Assembly: GCA_029289095.1 (NCBI GenBank)
Contig: JARFUG010000036.1
Span: 1-32,473 of the forward strand
Direction: 5' to 3'
DNA length: 32,473 nucleotides
Origin: Desulfuromonadales bacterium
GTDB taxonomy: Bacteria > Desulfobacterota > Desulfuromonadia > Desulfuromonadales > JACZKF01
In this document: positions 23,989 to 32,473 of the stretch, in pieces
Layout of the letters: every line of letters starts with the position of its first letter
Position numbering within the stretch: position 1 is the stretch's first letter
Notes under the pieces: model-generated
What the model saw: only the letters and a program-made list of their open reading frames with translations
What the model was told of the DNA's origin: nothing
The model's database searches: none
Made by a program: the position numbers and the translations under genes

Positions 23989-24486
23989 TTACTCGCCCGA
24001 GGCCAGGCCCCGACGGCTGCGGATCTCCTCGGCGCTCTTGAGCTGCTGGAGGGCATGAATCGTCGCCTTGACCACGTTGTGGGGATTGTTCGATCCCAGG
24101 CATTTTGAAAGGATGTCTCCAACGCCGGCGACCTCAAGAACGGCGCGAGCCGCGCCGCCGGCAATAACGCCGGTACCGGCAGAGGCCGGCTTCAAAAGAA
24201 CCTTGCCGGCGCCGTATTTCCCAACGACGTCGAAGGGGATCGTGCGGTCCTTGAGAGGGATGTGGACAAGGCTCTTCTTGGCCTGCTCAACACCCTTGCG
24301 AATGGCCTCGGGGACTTCCTTGGCCTTTCCGAGTCCGTAACCGACTGCGCCCTGACCGTCTCCCACCACGACGAGAGCGGAAAAGCTGAAGCGGCGGCCA
24401 CCTTTGACGACCTTGGCACAACGGTTGATGTGGATGACCCGGTCCGTCAGGTTGAGTTCATTCGGATCGATGCGTTGCAAAGACAT
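23989..24486 (-). CDS. rpsE: 30S ribosomal protein S5
   Basis: Small-subunit protein important for decoding fidelity. The 165-residue protein has [33 protein letters not shown] and the C-terminal S5 domain. The ATG at 24486 stands only one base after GGAG, which is unusually close. An in-frame TTG at 24480 (giving [10 protein letters not shown]) would have a 7-base spacing and may be the true start. Confidence 0.95.
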   Translation of the reverse strand: MSLQRIDPNELNLTDRVIHINRCAKVVKGGRRFSFSALVVVGDGQGAVGYGLGKAKEVPEAIRKGVEQAKKSLVHIPLKDRTIPFDVVGKYGAGKVLLKPASAGTGVIAGGAARAVLEVAGVGDILSKCLGSNNPHNVVKATIHALQQLKSAEEIRSRRGLASGE

Positions 24487-24496
24487 TCTCCTTTAC

Positions 24497-24865
24497 CTAG
24501 AAGGCCAGTCCATTTTCCCGGGCAGCATCGGCAAGAGCCTTGATGCGGCCATGGTAGAGGAACCCGTTACGGTCGAAGACCACTTGTTTGATATTCTGCT
24601 CCAGGGCCTTGCGGGCGATGGCAGCGCCTACCGCCTTTGCGGCCTCAACATTGCCGCCGAATTCAAGCCCTCCGGCAACGTCTTTGGAGATGGACGAGGC
24701 GGCAACGAGGGTTTTCCCCGTGGTATCCTCGATGATTTGCGCATAAATATGCTTGGCGCTGCGAAAGATGCACAGGCGGGGATGGTCGGCGGTTCCACGA
24801 ACCTTCCGGCGTACCCGTATCTGTCTTTTCTTTCGGGCCTGACGTCTTTCCTGGGCGACGTTCAC
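24497..24865 (-). CDS. rplR: 50S ribosomal protein L18
   Basis: Binds 5S rRNA. The 122-residue protein shows the basic N-terminus ([18 protein letters not shown]), RPRLCIFRS-like [18 protein letters not shown], and the C-terminal [21 protein letters not shown]. The GTG at 24865 is preferred because AAGGAG lies 8 bases away. A TTG at 24871 would leave only 2. It sits 47 bases after rplF. Confidence 0.95.
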   Translation of the reverse strand: MNVAQERRQARKKRQIRVRRKVRGTADHPRLCIFRSAKHIYAQIIEDTTGKTLVAASSISKDVAGGLEFGGNVEAAKAVGAAIARKALEQNIKQVVFDRNGFLYHGRIKALADAARENGLAF

Positions 24866-24912
24866 AATCAACTCTCCTTGGCCTGAAATCTTAATATGCT
24901 AGTAGATGACGT

Positions 24913-25452
24913 TTACTTTTTGCCGGTCTTGCCGGCCTTGCGCAGAATGCGTTCTTCAGCGTATTTGATCCCTTTGCCCTTGTAGGGCTCGGGCTCGCGG
25001 AAGGAGCGGATCTTTGCGGCCGTGGCGCCGACGAGTTCCTTGTCGATACCGCGAACGAAGATTTTGGTCTGCTTCTCGACCTCGGCAGTGATTCCGGCCG
25101 GCAGAGGGTATTCGATCGGATGCGAGTATCCCAGGGAGAGGTTGATTACGCTTCCCTTGGCTTCGGCGCGGTATCCGACGCCGTTGATCTCGAGAATCCG
25201 CTCATATCCCTTGGTCACCCCATCGACCATATTGGCAATGAGGGTGCGGGTCAGACCGTGCAGGTGATCGGTCTTTTCTGCGTTGTCAGGGCAGGAAACG
25301 ACGACCTGATCGGCTTCCACAGCCACGTCGACCCTGGAGGTCAGTTCGCGGGTGAGCTTGCCTTTGGGCCCCTCGACGGTGAGCGTAGTCCCATTCTGGA
25401 CGACCTTGACGCCAGCGGGGATGGCAATGGGCTTTTTCCCAATTCTAGACAT
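24913..25452 (-). CDS. rplF: 50S ribosomal protein L6
   Basis: Large-subunit protein near the factor-binding site. The 179-residue protein is of typical length, with two repeated alpha/beta domains, [17 protein letters not shown] at the start and [13 protein letters not shown] at the C-terminus. The ATG follows AGGAG with an 8-base spacing. It is 26 bases after rpsH. Confidence 0.97.
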   Translation of the reverse strand: MSRIGKKPIAIPAGVKVVQNGTTLTVEGPKGKLTRELTSRVDVAVEADQVVVSCPDNAEKTDHLHGLTRTLIANMVDGVTKGYERILEINGVGYRAEAKGSVINLSLGYSHPIEYPLPAGITAEVEKQTKIFVRGIDKELVGATAAKIRSFREPEPYKGKGIKYAEERILRKAGKTGKK

Positions 25453-25478
25453 CTTCGAAACTCCTTAACCCTCGGTTT

Positions 25479-25877
25479 TTACCAGAGAGTGCAGAGGACT
25501 TCTCCACCCACCTGCGCCTCACGGGCCTTCGCATCGTCCATGACGCCCTTGGAGGTGGACAGGATGGCGCAGCCGAGTCCGTTCTTCACGAGGGGGATCT
25601 CGTCCTTGCCGACGTAGATGCGGCGGCCCGGGGTCGAAACCCGCTTGATCTCATGGATGACATGGCTGTTGGATTCATCAAACTTGAGATAAATCCGCAG
25701 TACACCCTGCTTGTCGTCGCTGATGGTTTTGAAGTTCTTGATATAGCCGAGATCCTTCAGCACCGTCGCCACCGCCACCTTGAGCCGAGAAGACGGGACG
25801 TCAAGTTTCTGGTGCTTGGCCATCCCCGCATTTCGGATACGGGTCAGCATATCCGCAATAGGATCTGTCATTGACAT
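25479..25877 (-). CDS. rpsH: 30S ribosomal protein S8
   Basis: Binds central-domain 16S rRNA and, in E. coli, represses the spc operon. The 132-residue protein starts [17 protein letters not shown] and ends with the conserved GGEVLCTLW. The ATG at 25877 has AGGAG 8 bases upstream. A second ATG at 25871 gives MTDPIADML but with a 14-base spacing. It is 20 bases after rpsN. Confidence 0.96.
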   Translation of the reverse strand: MSMTDPIADMLTRIRNAGMAKHQKLDVPSSRLKVAVATVLKDLGYIKNFKTISDDKQGVLRIYLKFDESNSHVIHEIKRVSTPGRRIYVGKDEIPLVKNGLGCAILSTSKGVMDDAKAREAQVGGEVLCTLW

Positions 25878-25897
25878 CGATGCAACTCCTCTTGTCC

Positions 25898-26083
25898 TTA
25901 CCAGCTTGCCTTGATGACGCCGGGAATCTTCCCTTCGGACGCCAGCTTGCGCAAGCAGATGCGGCACATGTCGAATTTACGGTAATAGGCCCGGGGGCGG
26001 CCGCACAGCGGGCAACGGTTGTATTCCCTGACACTGAACTTTTGAGGCCTGCTGGCCTTGATCATCATAGATTTCTTTGCCAC
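25898..26083 (-). CDS. rpsN: 30S ribosomal protein S14 type Z
   Basis: The short, zinc-binding form of S14: 61 residues with C24, C27, C40 and C43 ([18 protein letters not shown]). The start is GTG at 26083, supported by GGAGG five bases upstream and a family N-terminus [10 protein letters not shown]. The frame is open further upstream into rplE, but that part is not coding. It is 22 bases after rplE. Confidence 0.96.
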   Translation of the reverse strand: MAKKSMMIKASRPQKFSVREYNRCPLCGRPRAYYRKFDMCRICLRKLASEGKIPGVIKASW

Positions 26084-26105
26084 TTTTTCCTCCGGTCTCT
26101 TCCTG

Positions 26106-26645
26106 CTATTTCCTGAAGGGCATCCCCATGGCGGCGAGCAAGGCCCGACCTTCCTCATCGTTTCTCGCAGTGGTAACGATGGTGACGTTGAGTCCCTTCA
26201 CCTTTTCGATCTTGTCGAGGTCGATTTCCGGGAAGATCAACTGTTCGCGAATGCCAAGGGTGTAGTTGCCGCGGCCGTCGAAAGCCTTGGGAGAGACCCC
26301 CTTGAAATCGCGGACGCGCGGAAGCGCGACGTTGATCAGACGATCGAGGAATTCATAGGCCCGTGCGCGACGCAGGGTGACCATCGCGCCGATCGGCATC
26401 CCTTCACGAAGCTTGAAGCTGGCGATGGACTTCTTCGCTTTGGTCACGACGGCCTTCTGACCGGTGATGCGGCTCAGTTCATCGACAGCGGATTCGAGGA
26501 CCTTGATGTTCTGAATGGCTTCGCCAAGGCCGATATTGACGACGACTTTCTCGACCCGGGGGACTTCCATGATGTTCTTGAGCTGCAGATCCTGCTTGAG
26601 CTGAGGAACCAGCTCCGTCTGGTACATTTCTTTGAGTCTGGCCAT
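26106..26645 (-). CDS. rplE: 50S ribosomal protein L5
   Basis: Binds 5S rRNA and contacts the P-site tRNA and S13. The 179-residue protein has [11 protein letters not shown], the conserved LREGMPIG and the C-terminal [10 protein letters not shown]. The ATG at 26645 (MARLKEMYQ) has GGAGG 7 bases upstream. An open frame further upstream overlaps rplX and is not coding. Confidence 0.97.
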   Translation of the reverse strand: MARLKEMYQTELVPQLKQDLQLKNIMEVPRVEKVVVNIGLGEAIQNIKVLESAVDELSRITGQKAVVTKAKKSIASFKLREGMPIGAMVTLRRARAYEFLDRLINVALPRVRDFKGVSPKAFDGRGNYTLGIREQLIFPEIDLDKIEKVKGLNVTIVTTARNDEEGRALLAAMGMPFRK

Positions 26646-26658
26646 GGAAAATCCTCCG

Positions 26659-26988
26659 TTACTTGTCCACAATCTCGTTGCACTTTTTGCAGAAGCGGGC
26701 CTTGCTGCCGTCCTCCAGGATGCGGAAGCCGGTGCGCGACGGCTTGTTGCAGGCAGCGCACAGAAGCTGGACATTGGAGGCATCCAGCGGAGCTTCTTTC
26801 TCGATGATGCCCCCCTGCGCATTGGCGCGGGTGGGACGGGTATGACGCTTGACCACGTTCAGACTTTCGACGATCACTTTTCCCTTCTCGGGGAAAACGC
26901 GCATCACCTTGCCGGTTTTTCCCTTGTCCTTACCGGTGATGACCGTCACCATGTCGTCTTTTTTGACATGAAGTTTCTTTACCGCCAT
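26659..26988 (-). CDS. rplX: 50S ribosomal protein L24 with CxxC pair
   Basis: Assembly initiator of the large subunit. The 109-residue protein shows the KOW motif ([16 protein letters not shown]) and the conserved NVVKRHTRP. The C-terminus has two CxxC pairs (C77/C80 and C100/C103), a possible zinc site seen in many bacterial L24 but absent from E. coli. It is 20 bases after rplN. Confidence 0.97.
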   Translation of the reverse strand: MAVKKLHVKKDDMVTVITGKDKGKTGKVMRVFPEKGKVIVESLNVVKRHTRPTRANAQGGIIEKEAPLDASNVQLLCAACNKPSRTGFRILEDGSKARFCKKCNEIVDK

Positions 26989-27008
26989 GATGAATCTCCT
27001 GCCGTTGA

Positions 27009-27377
27009 TTAAAGGACTTCGGGCGCCAGCGAAACGATCTTCATGAACTTGCGGGCGCGCAGTTCGCGGGCCACGGGTCCGAAGATACGCGTTCCGATGG
27101 GCTCTCCGGCGGCATTGACGACCACGGCGGAGTTGTTGTCGAACCGGATGCAGGACCCGTCGGGCCGAGGCACCTCTTTGGACGTCCTGACAATGACGGC
27201 TCGGACGACATCGCCCTTCTTCACCTTGGAATTGGGCAGGGCCTCCTTGACGGAGCAGATGATGATATCACCCAACCCGGCGTATTTTCGCTTGGATCCG
27301 CCAAGCACCTTGATGCAGCAGAGTCTCCGGGCTCCGGAGTTGTCGGCCACATCAAGCGTTGTCTGCATCTGGATCAT
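27009..27377 (-). CDS. rplN: 50S ribosomal protein L14
   Basis: Interface protein of the large subunit that contacts 16S rRNA. The 122-residue protein has the standard length and starts [24 protein letters not shown]. It also has DNNSAVVVN and [13 protein letters not shown]. It is 13 bases after rpsQ. Confidence 0.98.
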   Translation of the reverse strand: MIQMQTTLDVADNSGARRLCCIKVLGGSKRKYAGLGDIIICSVKEALPNSKVKKGDVVRAVIVRTSKEVPRPDGSCIRFDNNSAVVVNAAGEPIGTRIFGPVARELRARKFMKIVSLAPEVL

Positions 27378-27390
27378 GACCTGTTATCTC

Positions 27391-27657
27391 CTAGACAGTG
27401 ACATTCTTCTCGATGATTTCGCGGACTCTCCACCGCTTGTGCCGGGACAGCGGTCTGGTCTCCACGATAAGGACCTTATCGCCAACGGCGCACTGATTCT
27501 GCTCGTCGTGCGCCTGGCAGGTTACGGTACGCTTGATGTACTTCTTGTAAAGGGGGTGTTTGACCAACTGATCGACCTTGACGACGATGGTCTTGTCCAT
27601 CTTGTCGCTGATGACGATCCCCACCCGGGTCTTCCGATTGCCACGTTCAGTCACCAT
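27391..27657 (-). CDS. rpsQ: 30S ribosomal protein S17
   Basis: Binds 16S rRNA helix 11. The 88-residue protein has [28 protein letters not shown] and [13 protein letters not shown]. The ATG at 27657 ([10 protein letters not shown]) fits the family and has GAGG 5 bases upstream. A further in-frame ATG at 27678 overlaps the rpmC stop (ATGA) and is less likely. Confidence 0.96.
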   Translation of the reverse strand: MVTERGNRKTRVGIVISDKMDKTIVVKVDQLVKHPLYKKYIKRTVTCQAHDEQNQCAVGDKVLIVETRPLSRHKRWRVREIIEKNVTV

Positions 27658-27674
27658 ATCTGCCTCGCCGCTCC

Positions 27675-27866
27675 TCATTGTCCGCGCTTTTCCCGCAGCA
27701 CCGTCAGCACCCGGGCGATATCCTTACGAACCACCCCAATGCGAGAATTGTTCTCAAGGTGGCCGGTGTGGAGCTGGAAGCGAAGATTAAACAGCTCCTG
27801 ATTCAGTTCCTTGGCCTTTTTTTCCAGCCCCGCGATGTCGAGGTCTCTTAAATCTTCAGCCTTCAT
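27675..27866 (-). CDS. rpmC: 50S ribosomal protein L29
   Basis: A 63-residue helical protein at the tunnel exit, contributing to the docking site for chaperones and the signal recognition particle. It has the family pattern [20 protein letters not shown] and [10 protein letters not shown]. The start overlaps the end of rplP by 11 bases, suggesting coupled translation. Confidence 0.97.
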   Translation of the reverse strand: MKAEDLRDLDIAGLEKKAKELNQELFNLRFQLHTGHLENNSRIGVVRKDIARVLTVLREKRGQ

Positions 27867-28281
27867 TGACAGCCTCCGGCCTTACGACAAACTTTGTCTT
27901 CATCGGGAGCTTGTGGGCCGCAAGGCGAAGAGCCTCTCGGGCGACCTCGACATCGACTCCCTGCATTTCGTAGAGCATCATCCCGGGCCGAACGACGGCC
28001 ACCCACTTCTCAGGGGAGCCCTTACCCTTACCCATGCGGGTTTCGGCGGGCTTGCGGGTGAGAGGCTTGTCGGGGAAAGCCCGAATCCAGATCTTTCCGC
28101 CACGCTTGATGTAGCGTGTCATGGCACGACGGGCAGCCTCGATCTGACGGGCCGAAAGCCAGCCGCACTCGAGCGCCTGCAGGCCGAAGTCTCCGAAATT
28201 GAGATCGTTCCCGCGGTTGGCCGCACCGGTCATGCGCCCCTTGAACTGTTTTCTATGCTTAACCTTCTTGGGCATTAACAT
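27856..28281 (-). CDS. rplP: 50S ribosomal protein L16
   Basis: Large-subunit protein near the A-site tRNA. The 141-residue protein starts [12 protein letters not shown], the usual opening, and has [17 protein letters not shown]. The ATG at 28281 has AGGAG 9 bases upstream. It follows rpsC by 16 bases and its end overlaps rpmC. Confidence 0.97.
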   Translation of the reverse strand: MLMPKKVKHRKQFKGRMTGAANRGNDLNFGDFGLQALECGWLSARQIEAARRAMTRYIKRGGKIWIRAFPDKPLTRKPAETRMGKGKGSPEKWVAVVRPGMMLYEMQGVDVEVAREALRLAAHKLPMKTKFVVRPEAVNEG

Positions 28282-28297
28282 CGCAGCTTACTCCTGT

Positions 28298-28936
28298 TCA
28301 AGCCTGTTCCCGGGCGAGAACCTCACCTTTGAAGATGAGGACCTGGACGCCGATGATTCCATAGGTGGTCTTCGCTTCGGCGAACCCGTAATCGATATCG
28401 GCGCGCAGAGTATGCAGGGGGACGCGGCCTTCGCGGTACCACTCGGTACGGCTCATCTCGGCGCCGCCCAAACGGCCACTACAATTGATCTTGATCCCCT
28501 GTGCACCGAACTTGAGCGCCATGGTGACGGACTTCTTCATCGCACGGCGGAAGGCGACACGACGCTCGAGCTGCAGAGCCACGTTTTCAGCGACGAGCTG
28601 AGCGTCGATTTCGGGCTTGCGCACTTCCTGGATATTGATGAAGACTTCCTTGTCGGTGAGTTTGGCCAGTTCTTTCTTCAGAGCCTCAACCTCGGAACCC
28701 TTCTTGCCGATGATGATCCCGGGTCTTGCGGCGTAGATGTTGATCTTCGCCTTATTGGCGGCGCGCTCGACCTCTATCTTGGAAATCCCGGCATGATAGA
28801 GTCGCTTCTTCAGATAGTTGCGAAGCTTGATATCCTCGTGGAGCAGCGTGGAGTAATCTGCTTCTGCGTACCATTTGGAATCCCAGGTCTTGATGACCCC
28901 GAGACGAAAACCGATAGGGTGAACTTTCTGGCCCAA
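28298..28936 (-). CDS. rpsC: 30S ribosomal protein S3
   Basis: Forms part of the mRNA entry channel. The 212-residue protein has [13 protein letters not shown] at the start, the KH-domain loop [12 protein letters not shown] and the C-terminal S3 domain with [21 protein letters not shown]. The start is TTG at 28936, preceded by a strong GGAGG 7 bases away. The usual ATG is absent. Confidence 0.97.
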   Translation of the reverse strand: MGQKVHPIGFRLGVIKTWDSKWYAEADYSTLLHEDIKLRNYLKKRLYHAGISKIEVERAANKAKINIYAARPGIIIGKKGSEVEALKKELAKLTDKEVFINIQEVRKPEIDAQLVAENVALQLERRVAFRRAMKKSVTMALKFGAQGIKINCSGRLGGAEMSRTEWYREGRVPLHTLRADIDYGFAEAKTTYGIIGVQVLIFKGEVLAREQA

Positions 28937-28959
28937 ACTATCACCTCCTTACAGGCAGC

Positions 28960-29292
28960 TTATTTTTCTTCCAGAACGACGGTAATGTGACTGGTCGGCT
29001 TGCGAATCTTTGTAGCGCGCCCCTGTGCTCGGGGCAGGAAACGCTTGAGCGCAGGTCCTTGATCCACGGTGATCGTCTTGACATAGAGACGATCGACATC
29101 GGAGACCCCCTTCTGCTCGGCATTCGCCACAGCCGAACTGACCAGCGTAGAAACGATGCCGGCGGCTTTCTGAGGAGAAAACTTCAGGATGTTGAGAACA
29201 TCCTGAACCCCTTTGCCGCGCACCATATCCACAACCAGACGTGCCTTCTGAGGGGAAAGGCGCACAAAACTCAATTTGGCTTTGGCTTCCAT
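28960..29292 (-). CDS. rplV: 50S ribosomal protein L22
   Basis: Lines the exit tunnel with its long beta-hairpin. The 110-residue protein shows RLSPQKARLVVDMVRGK, the Ala-rich AVANAEQKG and the loop/tail PRAQGRATKIRKPTSHITVVL. It is 26 bases after rpsS, 23 before rpsC. Confidence 0.98.
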   Translation of the reverse strand: MEAKAKLSFVRLSPQKARLVVDMVRGKGVQDVLNILKFSPQKAAGIVSTLVSSAVANAEQKGVSDVDRLYVKTITVDQGPALKRFLPRAQGRATKIRKPTSHITVVLEEK

Positions 29293-29318
29293 GAAATCAG
29301 ACTCCTTCGGGCAATTCC

Positions 29319-29603
29319 CTATTTCTTCCTGACCTTGCTCTTCTTGTCGGCGCCGTGCCCGAAGTAGGTCCGGGTGGGAGCGAACTCCCCGAGCTTGTGT
29401 CCGACCATGTTCTCGGTCACGAAGACGGGGATGAACTTTTTCCCGTTGTGCACGGCAAACGTATGACCGACGAATTCGGGTACGACGGTCGAACGCCGGG
29501 ACCAGGTTTTGATCACCTTCTTCGATGAGGCGCCCCCTTCGAGGTCGATCTTGCGAAGCAGGCTCTCCTCAATGTACGGCCCTTTTTTAATCGATCTTGC
29601 CAC
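29319..29603 (-). CDS. rpsS: 30S ribosomal protein S19
   Basis: Head protein of the small subunit, partner of S13. The 94-residue protein has [11 protein letters not shown] at the start, [20 protein letters not shown] and [13 protein letters not shown]. The start is GTG at 29603, supported by GAGGAG 7 bases upstream. Confidence 0.97.
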   Translation of the reverse strand: MARSIKKGPYIEESLLRKIDLEGGASSKKVIKTWSRRSTVVPEFVGHTFAVHNGKKFIPVFVTENMVGHKLGEFAPTRTYFGHGADKKSKVRKK

Positions 29604-29634
29604 TTGCCGTCTCCTCGTTTATCGATAATAAAGA

Positions 29635-30462
29635 TTACTTCTTGTCCCTGCGACGGACGATGAATTTGTCCGTGCGCTTGTTGGAACGGGTCTTGTAGCC
29701 CTTGGTGGGCACGCCCCATGGGGTGACCGGATGACGTCCGCCGGAGCTCTTCCCTTCGCCGCCGCCGTGGGGATGGTCGACGGGGTTCATGGCGACGCCG
29801 CGCGACTGCGGGCGTTTGCCGAGCCAGCGATTGCGACCGGCCTTGCCGATCTTGATGTTCTCGTGCTCGGTGTTCCCGACCTGCCCGATCGTCGCACAGC
29901 AGTCCTGAAGAACGAGGCGAACCTCTCCAGAGGGAAGACGCAGTTGCGCGTACTTGCCTTCCTTGGCGGCAATGGATGCATACGTGCCGGCGCTGCGCGC
30001 AAGCTGCCCTCCCTTGCCGACCTTCAGCTCGATATTGTGCACCCATGTCCCAAGCGGAATGGAACGGATCGACAGGGCATTGCCGGGCTTGATGTCGGCG
30101 CTTTCGCTGGCAATCACCACATCCCCGACGTTGAGCCCAAGGGGTGCGAGAATGTAGCGCTTCTCACCATCGGCGTAGCTCAGAAGGGCGATGCGCGCGG
30201 AACGGTTGGGATCGTACTCGATGGAGACGACCTTGGCCGGGATCTCCTTCTTCTCGCGCCTGAAATCGATGATGCGATACTTGCGCTTGTGCCCGCCGCC
30301 GGTGTGGCGCTTGGTGATCCGCCCGACGTTGTTGCGGCCCCCGCTCTTTTTGAGCGGAGCGAGCAGCGACTTCTCCGGGGTGGAGGTCGTCACCTCTTCG
30401 AAAGTATGGCCGGTCATCTGCCGGCGGCCGGCGGATGTCGGTTTGTAATTCTTGATTCCCAT
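29635..30462 (-). CDS. rplB: 50S ribosomal protein L2
   Basis: A core large-subunit protein needed for subunit joining and peptidyl transfer. The 275-residue protein has [20 protein letters not shown] and the C-terminal [12 protein letters not shown] with the conserved histidine. The ATG at 30462 has GGAG 8 bases upstream. An in-frame GTG at 30471 would overlap that site and is rejected. Confidence 0.98.
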   Translation of the reverse strand: MGIKNYKPTSAGRRQMTGHTFEEVTTSTPEKSLLAPLKKSGGRNNVGRITKRHTGGGHKRKYRIIDFRREKKEIPAKVVSIEYDPNRSARIALLSYADGEKRYILAPLGLNVGDVVIASESADIKPGNALSIRSIPLGTWVHNIELKVGKGGQLARSAGTYASIAAKEGKYAQLRLPSGEVRLVLQDCCATIGQVGNTEHENIKIGKAGRNRWLGKRPQSRGVAMNPVDHPHGGGEGKSSGGRHPVTPWGVPTKGYKTRSNKRTDKFIVRRRDKK

Positions 30463-30492
30463 TATCGTCACTCCGTATCGCTATGACACTCT

Positions 30493-30780
30493 TTACACGC
30501 CAAAGAAATCGATGTTGCTACCTTCGGCCAGGGTCACGTAGGCTTTCTTCCAGTTAGAGCGTTTCCCGAACTGGCGACCGACCCTCTTGACCTTGCCGGC
30601 GACGAGGACGGTATTGACATTCTTCACCTTGACGTCGAATGCACTCTCAACCGCCCTTTTGATTTCGATTTTGTTGGCGTCCCTGGCGACTTCGAAGGCG
30701 ACGACCTGAGCGGCCTCCTTCTGAAGGCTCGTCTTCTCGGTGATCAACGGCTTTTTAATAATCTGATGCAGCGGTTTCAT
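30493..30780 (-). CDS. rplW: 50S ribosomal protein L23
   Basis: Tunnel-exit protein where trigger factor and SRP dock. The 95-residue protein has [35 protein letters not shown] and the loop [15 protein letters not shown]. Its ATG overlaps the rplD stop by 4 bases (ATGA), implying coupling. Confidence 0.98.
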   Translation of the reverse strand: MKPLHQIIKKPLITEKTSLQKEAAQVVAFEVARDANKIEIKRAVESAFDVKVKNVNTVLVAGKVKRVGRQFGKRSNWKKAYVTLAEGSNIDFFGV

Positions 30781-31400
30781 TGCCCTAACGCTCCTTCCAA
30801 CTGACTGACGGCGCCCTCGGTGAGGATGACGTTGGGGTAGCGCATCAGATCGTAGACGTTCACACCTTCTGCACGCAGAACCTTCACCTGGGGCAGATTC
30901 CGGGCGGAGAGCTCGATGTTGGGATTGGCGCCGTCGATGACGACGAGCGCACTGGTGAGCTCGAACCTGCCGAGGAATTCCGAGAACCCCTTGGTGCTCG
31001 CCTTCTCCATCTGCAGAGCGTCGAGAACGGTCATCCGCTCTTCTTTGTAGCGCACCGAAAGTGCGCTGCGCAGGGCGGCCTTCTTCACCTTGCGGTTAAG
31101 CTTGAAGGCGTAGCTGCGAGGAGTCGGACCAAAAACGGTTCCGCCCCCGACAAAGTGCGGGGCACGAATCGTCCCCTGGCGGGCGTTGCCGGTTCCCTTT
31201 TGCTTGTAGGGCTTCTTTCCGCCGCCACGAACCTCGCCACGCGTTTTGGTATCGGCAGTGCCCTGCCGGCGGGCGGCAAGCTGGTAACGCACCATATCGT
31301 GGATCAGGTGCCCCTTGACATCGACATTGAATACGTCGTCTGCCAACTCCCTCTCGGAAACCTGATTCTTATTGATGTCATAGACTGCAATTTTAGCCAT
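30777..31400 (-). CDS. rplD: 50S ribosomal protein L4
   Basis: Tunnel-wall protein and, in E. coli, the regulator of the S10 operon. The 207-residue protein has the long arm with [20 protein letters not shown] (residues near the macrolide-sensing constriction) and [12 protein letters not shown]. It is 30 bases after rplC. Confidence 0.98.
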   Translation of the reverse strand: MAKIAVYDINKNQVSERELADDVFNVDVKGHLIHDMVRYQLAARRQGTADTKTRGEVRGGGKKPYKQKGTGNARQGTIRAPHFVGGGTVFGPTPRSYAFKLNRKVKKAALRSALSVRYKEERMTVLDALQMEKASTKGFSEFLGRFELTSALVVIDGANPNIELSARNLPQVKVLRAEGVNVYDLMRYPNVILTEGAVSQLEGALGQ

Positions 31401-31430
31401 CGTTTCTCTCCCGGACTCCGATTCAGTGGG

Positions 31431-32069
31431 CTACTTGCTCTTGGCCTTGATTCCCTTGCGGATTTCCACCAGCCCATTCTTGGGTCCTGGAACAGCCCCT
31501 CTGATCAGAAGAAGATTCTGCTCGGGCCTGACCTCTACGATCTCAAGGTTCTGCGTCGTCACCCGGGCATTGCCCATCTGGCCGGCCATTTTCTTTCCCT
31601 TGAAAACGCGGGAAGGCCAGGCGCTGCAGCCGATGGAGCCGGGTGCGCGGTGGAACATGGAACCGTGAGTCGCCCGCCCGCCGGCAAAATGCCAGCGCTT
31701 GATCACGCCTTGAAAACCCTTTCCCTTGCTTGTCCCCGTCACATCGACGATGTCGCCTGCGGCGAAGAGCGAACAGGCGATCTCATCGCCGAGCTGGTAA
31801 TCGTCGACGTTGGCGGCTTTGAGCTCGCGAACATACGCGAACGCACCCTTGCCCGCTTTTTTGAAGTGACCCATCTCAGGCTTGTTGACGCGCTGAGCCT
31901 TTTTCTCGCCGAAACCGACCTGAAGCGCGACGTAACCGTCGGTATCAGCCGTTTTCTTCTGCAGCACGACGCAAGGGCCGGCCTCAACGACGGTGACCGG
32001 AATACGCCTTCCGTCCACGGCGAAGATCTGGGTCATCCCCAGTTTCTTACCTAAAATTCCCTTTATCAT
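31431..32069 (-). CDS. rplC: 50S ribosomal protein L3
   Basis: Early assembly protein near the peptidyl-transferase centre. The 212-residue protein starts [16 protein letters not shown]. It has the finger with [15 protein letters not shown], in which the glutamine is the methylation site in E. coli, and [16 protein letters not shown]. It is 29 bases after rpsJ. Confidence 0.98.
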   Translation of the reverse strand: MIKGILGKKLGMTQIFAVDGRRIPVTVVEAGPCVVLQKKTADTDGYVALQVGFGEKKAQRVNKPEMGHFKKAGKGAFAYVRELKAANVDDYQLGDEIACSLFAAGDIVDVTGTSKGKGFQGVIKRWHFAGGRATHGSMFHRAPGSIGCSAWPSRVFKGKKMAGQMGNARVTTQNLEIVEVRPEQNLLLIRGAVPGPKNGLVEIRKGIKAKSK

Positions 32070-32098
32070 TGCACTGACCCTTACGATTGGAATGACGG

Positions 32099-32407
32099 TT
32101 AGAGCTTGATTTCGACGTCGACGCCGGCGGACAGATCAAGTTTCATCAAAGCGTCGACCGTCTGCTGAGTCGGTTCGATGATATCGAGCAGCCTCTTGTG
32201 GGTGCGCATCTCGAACTGTTCACGGCTCTTTTTGTCGACATGAGGTCCACGCAGCACGGTGTATCGATTGACAATGGTCGGCAGCGGAATCGGACCGGCG
32301 ATGCGTGCCCCGGTGCGCTTGGCCGTGTCCACGATCTCATTGACGGAGACATCGAGCAGCTTGTGATCGTAAGCCTTCAAACGAATTCTGATTTTCTGGC
32401 TGGGCAT
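32099..32407 (-). CDS. rpsJ: 30S ribosomal protein S10 (NusE)
   Basis: Small-subunit head protein that also serves as NusE in transcription antitermination. The 102-residue protein has [24 protein letters not shown] and [20 protein letters not shown]. The ATG at 32407 follows GAGGA and lies 10 bases after the tuf stop, so the two genes share a transcript. Confidence 0.98.
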   Translation of the reverse strand: MPSQKIRIRLKAYDHKLLDVSVNEIVDTAKRTGARIAGPIPLPTIVNRYTVLRGPHVDKKSREQFEMRTHKRLLDIIEPTQQTVDALMKLDLSAGVDVEIKL

Positions 32408-32417
32408 GAGAGTTCCT

Positions 32418-32473
32418 CTACTCGATAATGTCGCTGACGACGCCGGCGCCGACGGTGCGGCCCCCTTCGCGGA
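32418..32473 (-). CDS. tuf: Elongation factor Tu, C-terminal end only (cut by window edge)
   Basis: The last 18 codons and stop (TAG at 32418-32420) read [17 protein letters not shown] in the same frame, the typical EF-Tu C-terminus. The rest of the gene lies outside the window. Its position just before rpsJ is the standard str/S10 junction. Confidence 0.93.
   Translation of the reverse strand, partial: REGGRTVGAGVVSDIIE

Overview
The window comes from a Gram-negative bacterium, most likely of the Desulfuromonadales / Geobacter-like group (Desulfuromonadota). I infer this from LpxC (lipid A synthesis), the style of the ribosomal proteins, the pairing of a phasin-like gene with a UbiB/ABC1 kinase gene, and a high coding G+C. 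No species can be named from the sequence alone. There are no tRNA or rRNA genes, CRISPR arrays, insertion sequences or signs of recent transfer. The window is densely coding, with no gene-free stretch longer than about 190 bases.

Left half (164-17349), all on the + strand: glpX (gluconeogenic fructose-bisphosphatase); a cytidylate-kinase-like/BON fusion protein with its own terminator; yebC and ruvC-ruvA-ruvB (transcription factor plus Holliday-junction processing); a membrane GGDEF protein, a small lipoprotein and an unrecognised 786-residue protein in tight succession; queH (queuosine synthesis) with a DUF2905 membrane protein; a phasin-like coiled-coil protein with a UbiB/ABC1 kinase; lpxC; and an NtrY/NtrX-type two-component system. 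A near-consensus sigma-54 (-24/-12) promoter lies just upstream of lpxC, and NtrX carries the sigma-54-contacting GAFTGA motif. This suggests envelope synthesis and the two-component pair may be controlled together.

Right half (17415-32473), all on the - strand: one long ribosomal cluster, the fused S10, spc and alpha operons. Read in the direction of transcription it is tuf (only its last codons are inside the window), rpsJ, rplC, rplD, rplW, rplB, rpsS, rplV, rpsC, rplP, rpmC, rpsQ, rplN, rplX, rplE, rpsN, rpsH, rplF, rplR, rpsE, rpmD, rplO, secY, adk, map, rpmJ, rpsM, rpsK, rpsD, rpoA, rplQ. infA is absent from its usual place between map and rpmJ. Spacings are short, with several overlaps. 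A perfect 19-bp inverted repeat ends both this cluster and the convergent ntrYX operon.

Points most worth a second look: the 786-residue protein, which may be a decayed restriction-modification-like fold; the sigma-54 promoter and upstream inverted repeat before lpxC-ntrYX; the CCTG-based heptad repeats upstream of glpX and ruvC; and the many TTG/GTG starts in the ribosomal cluster.
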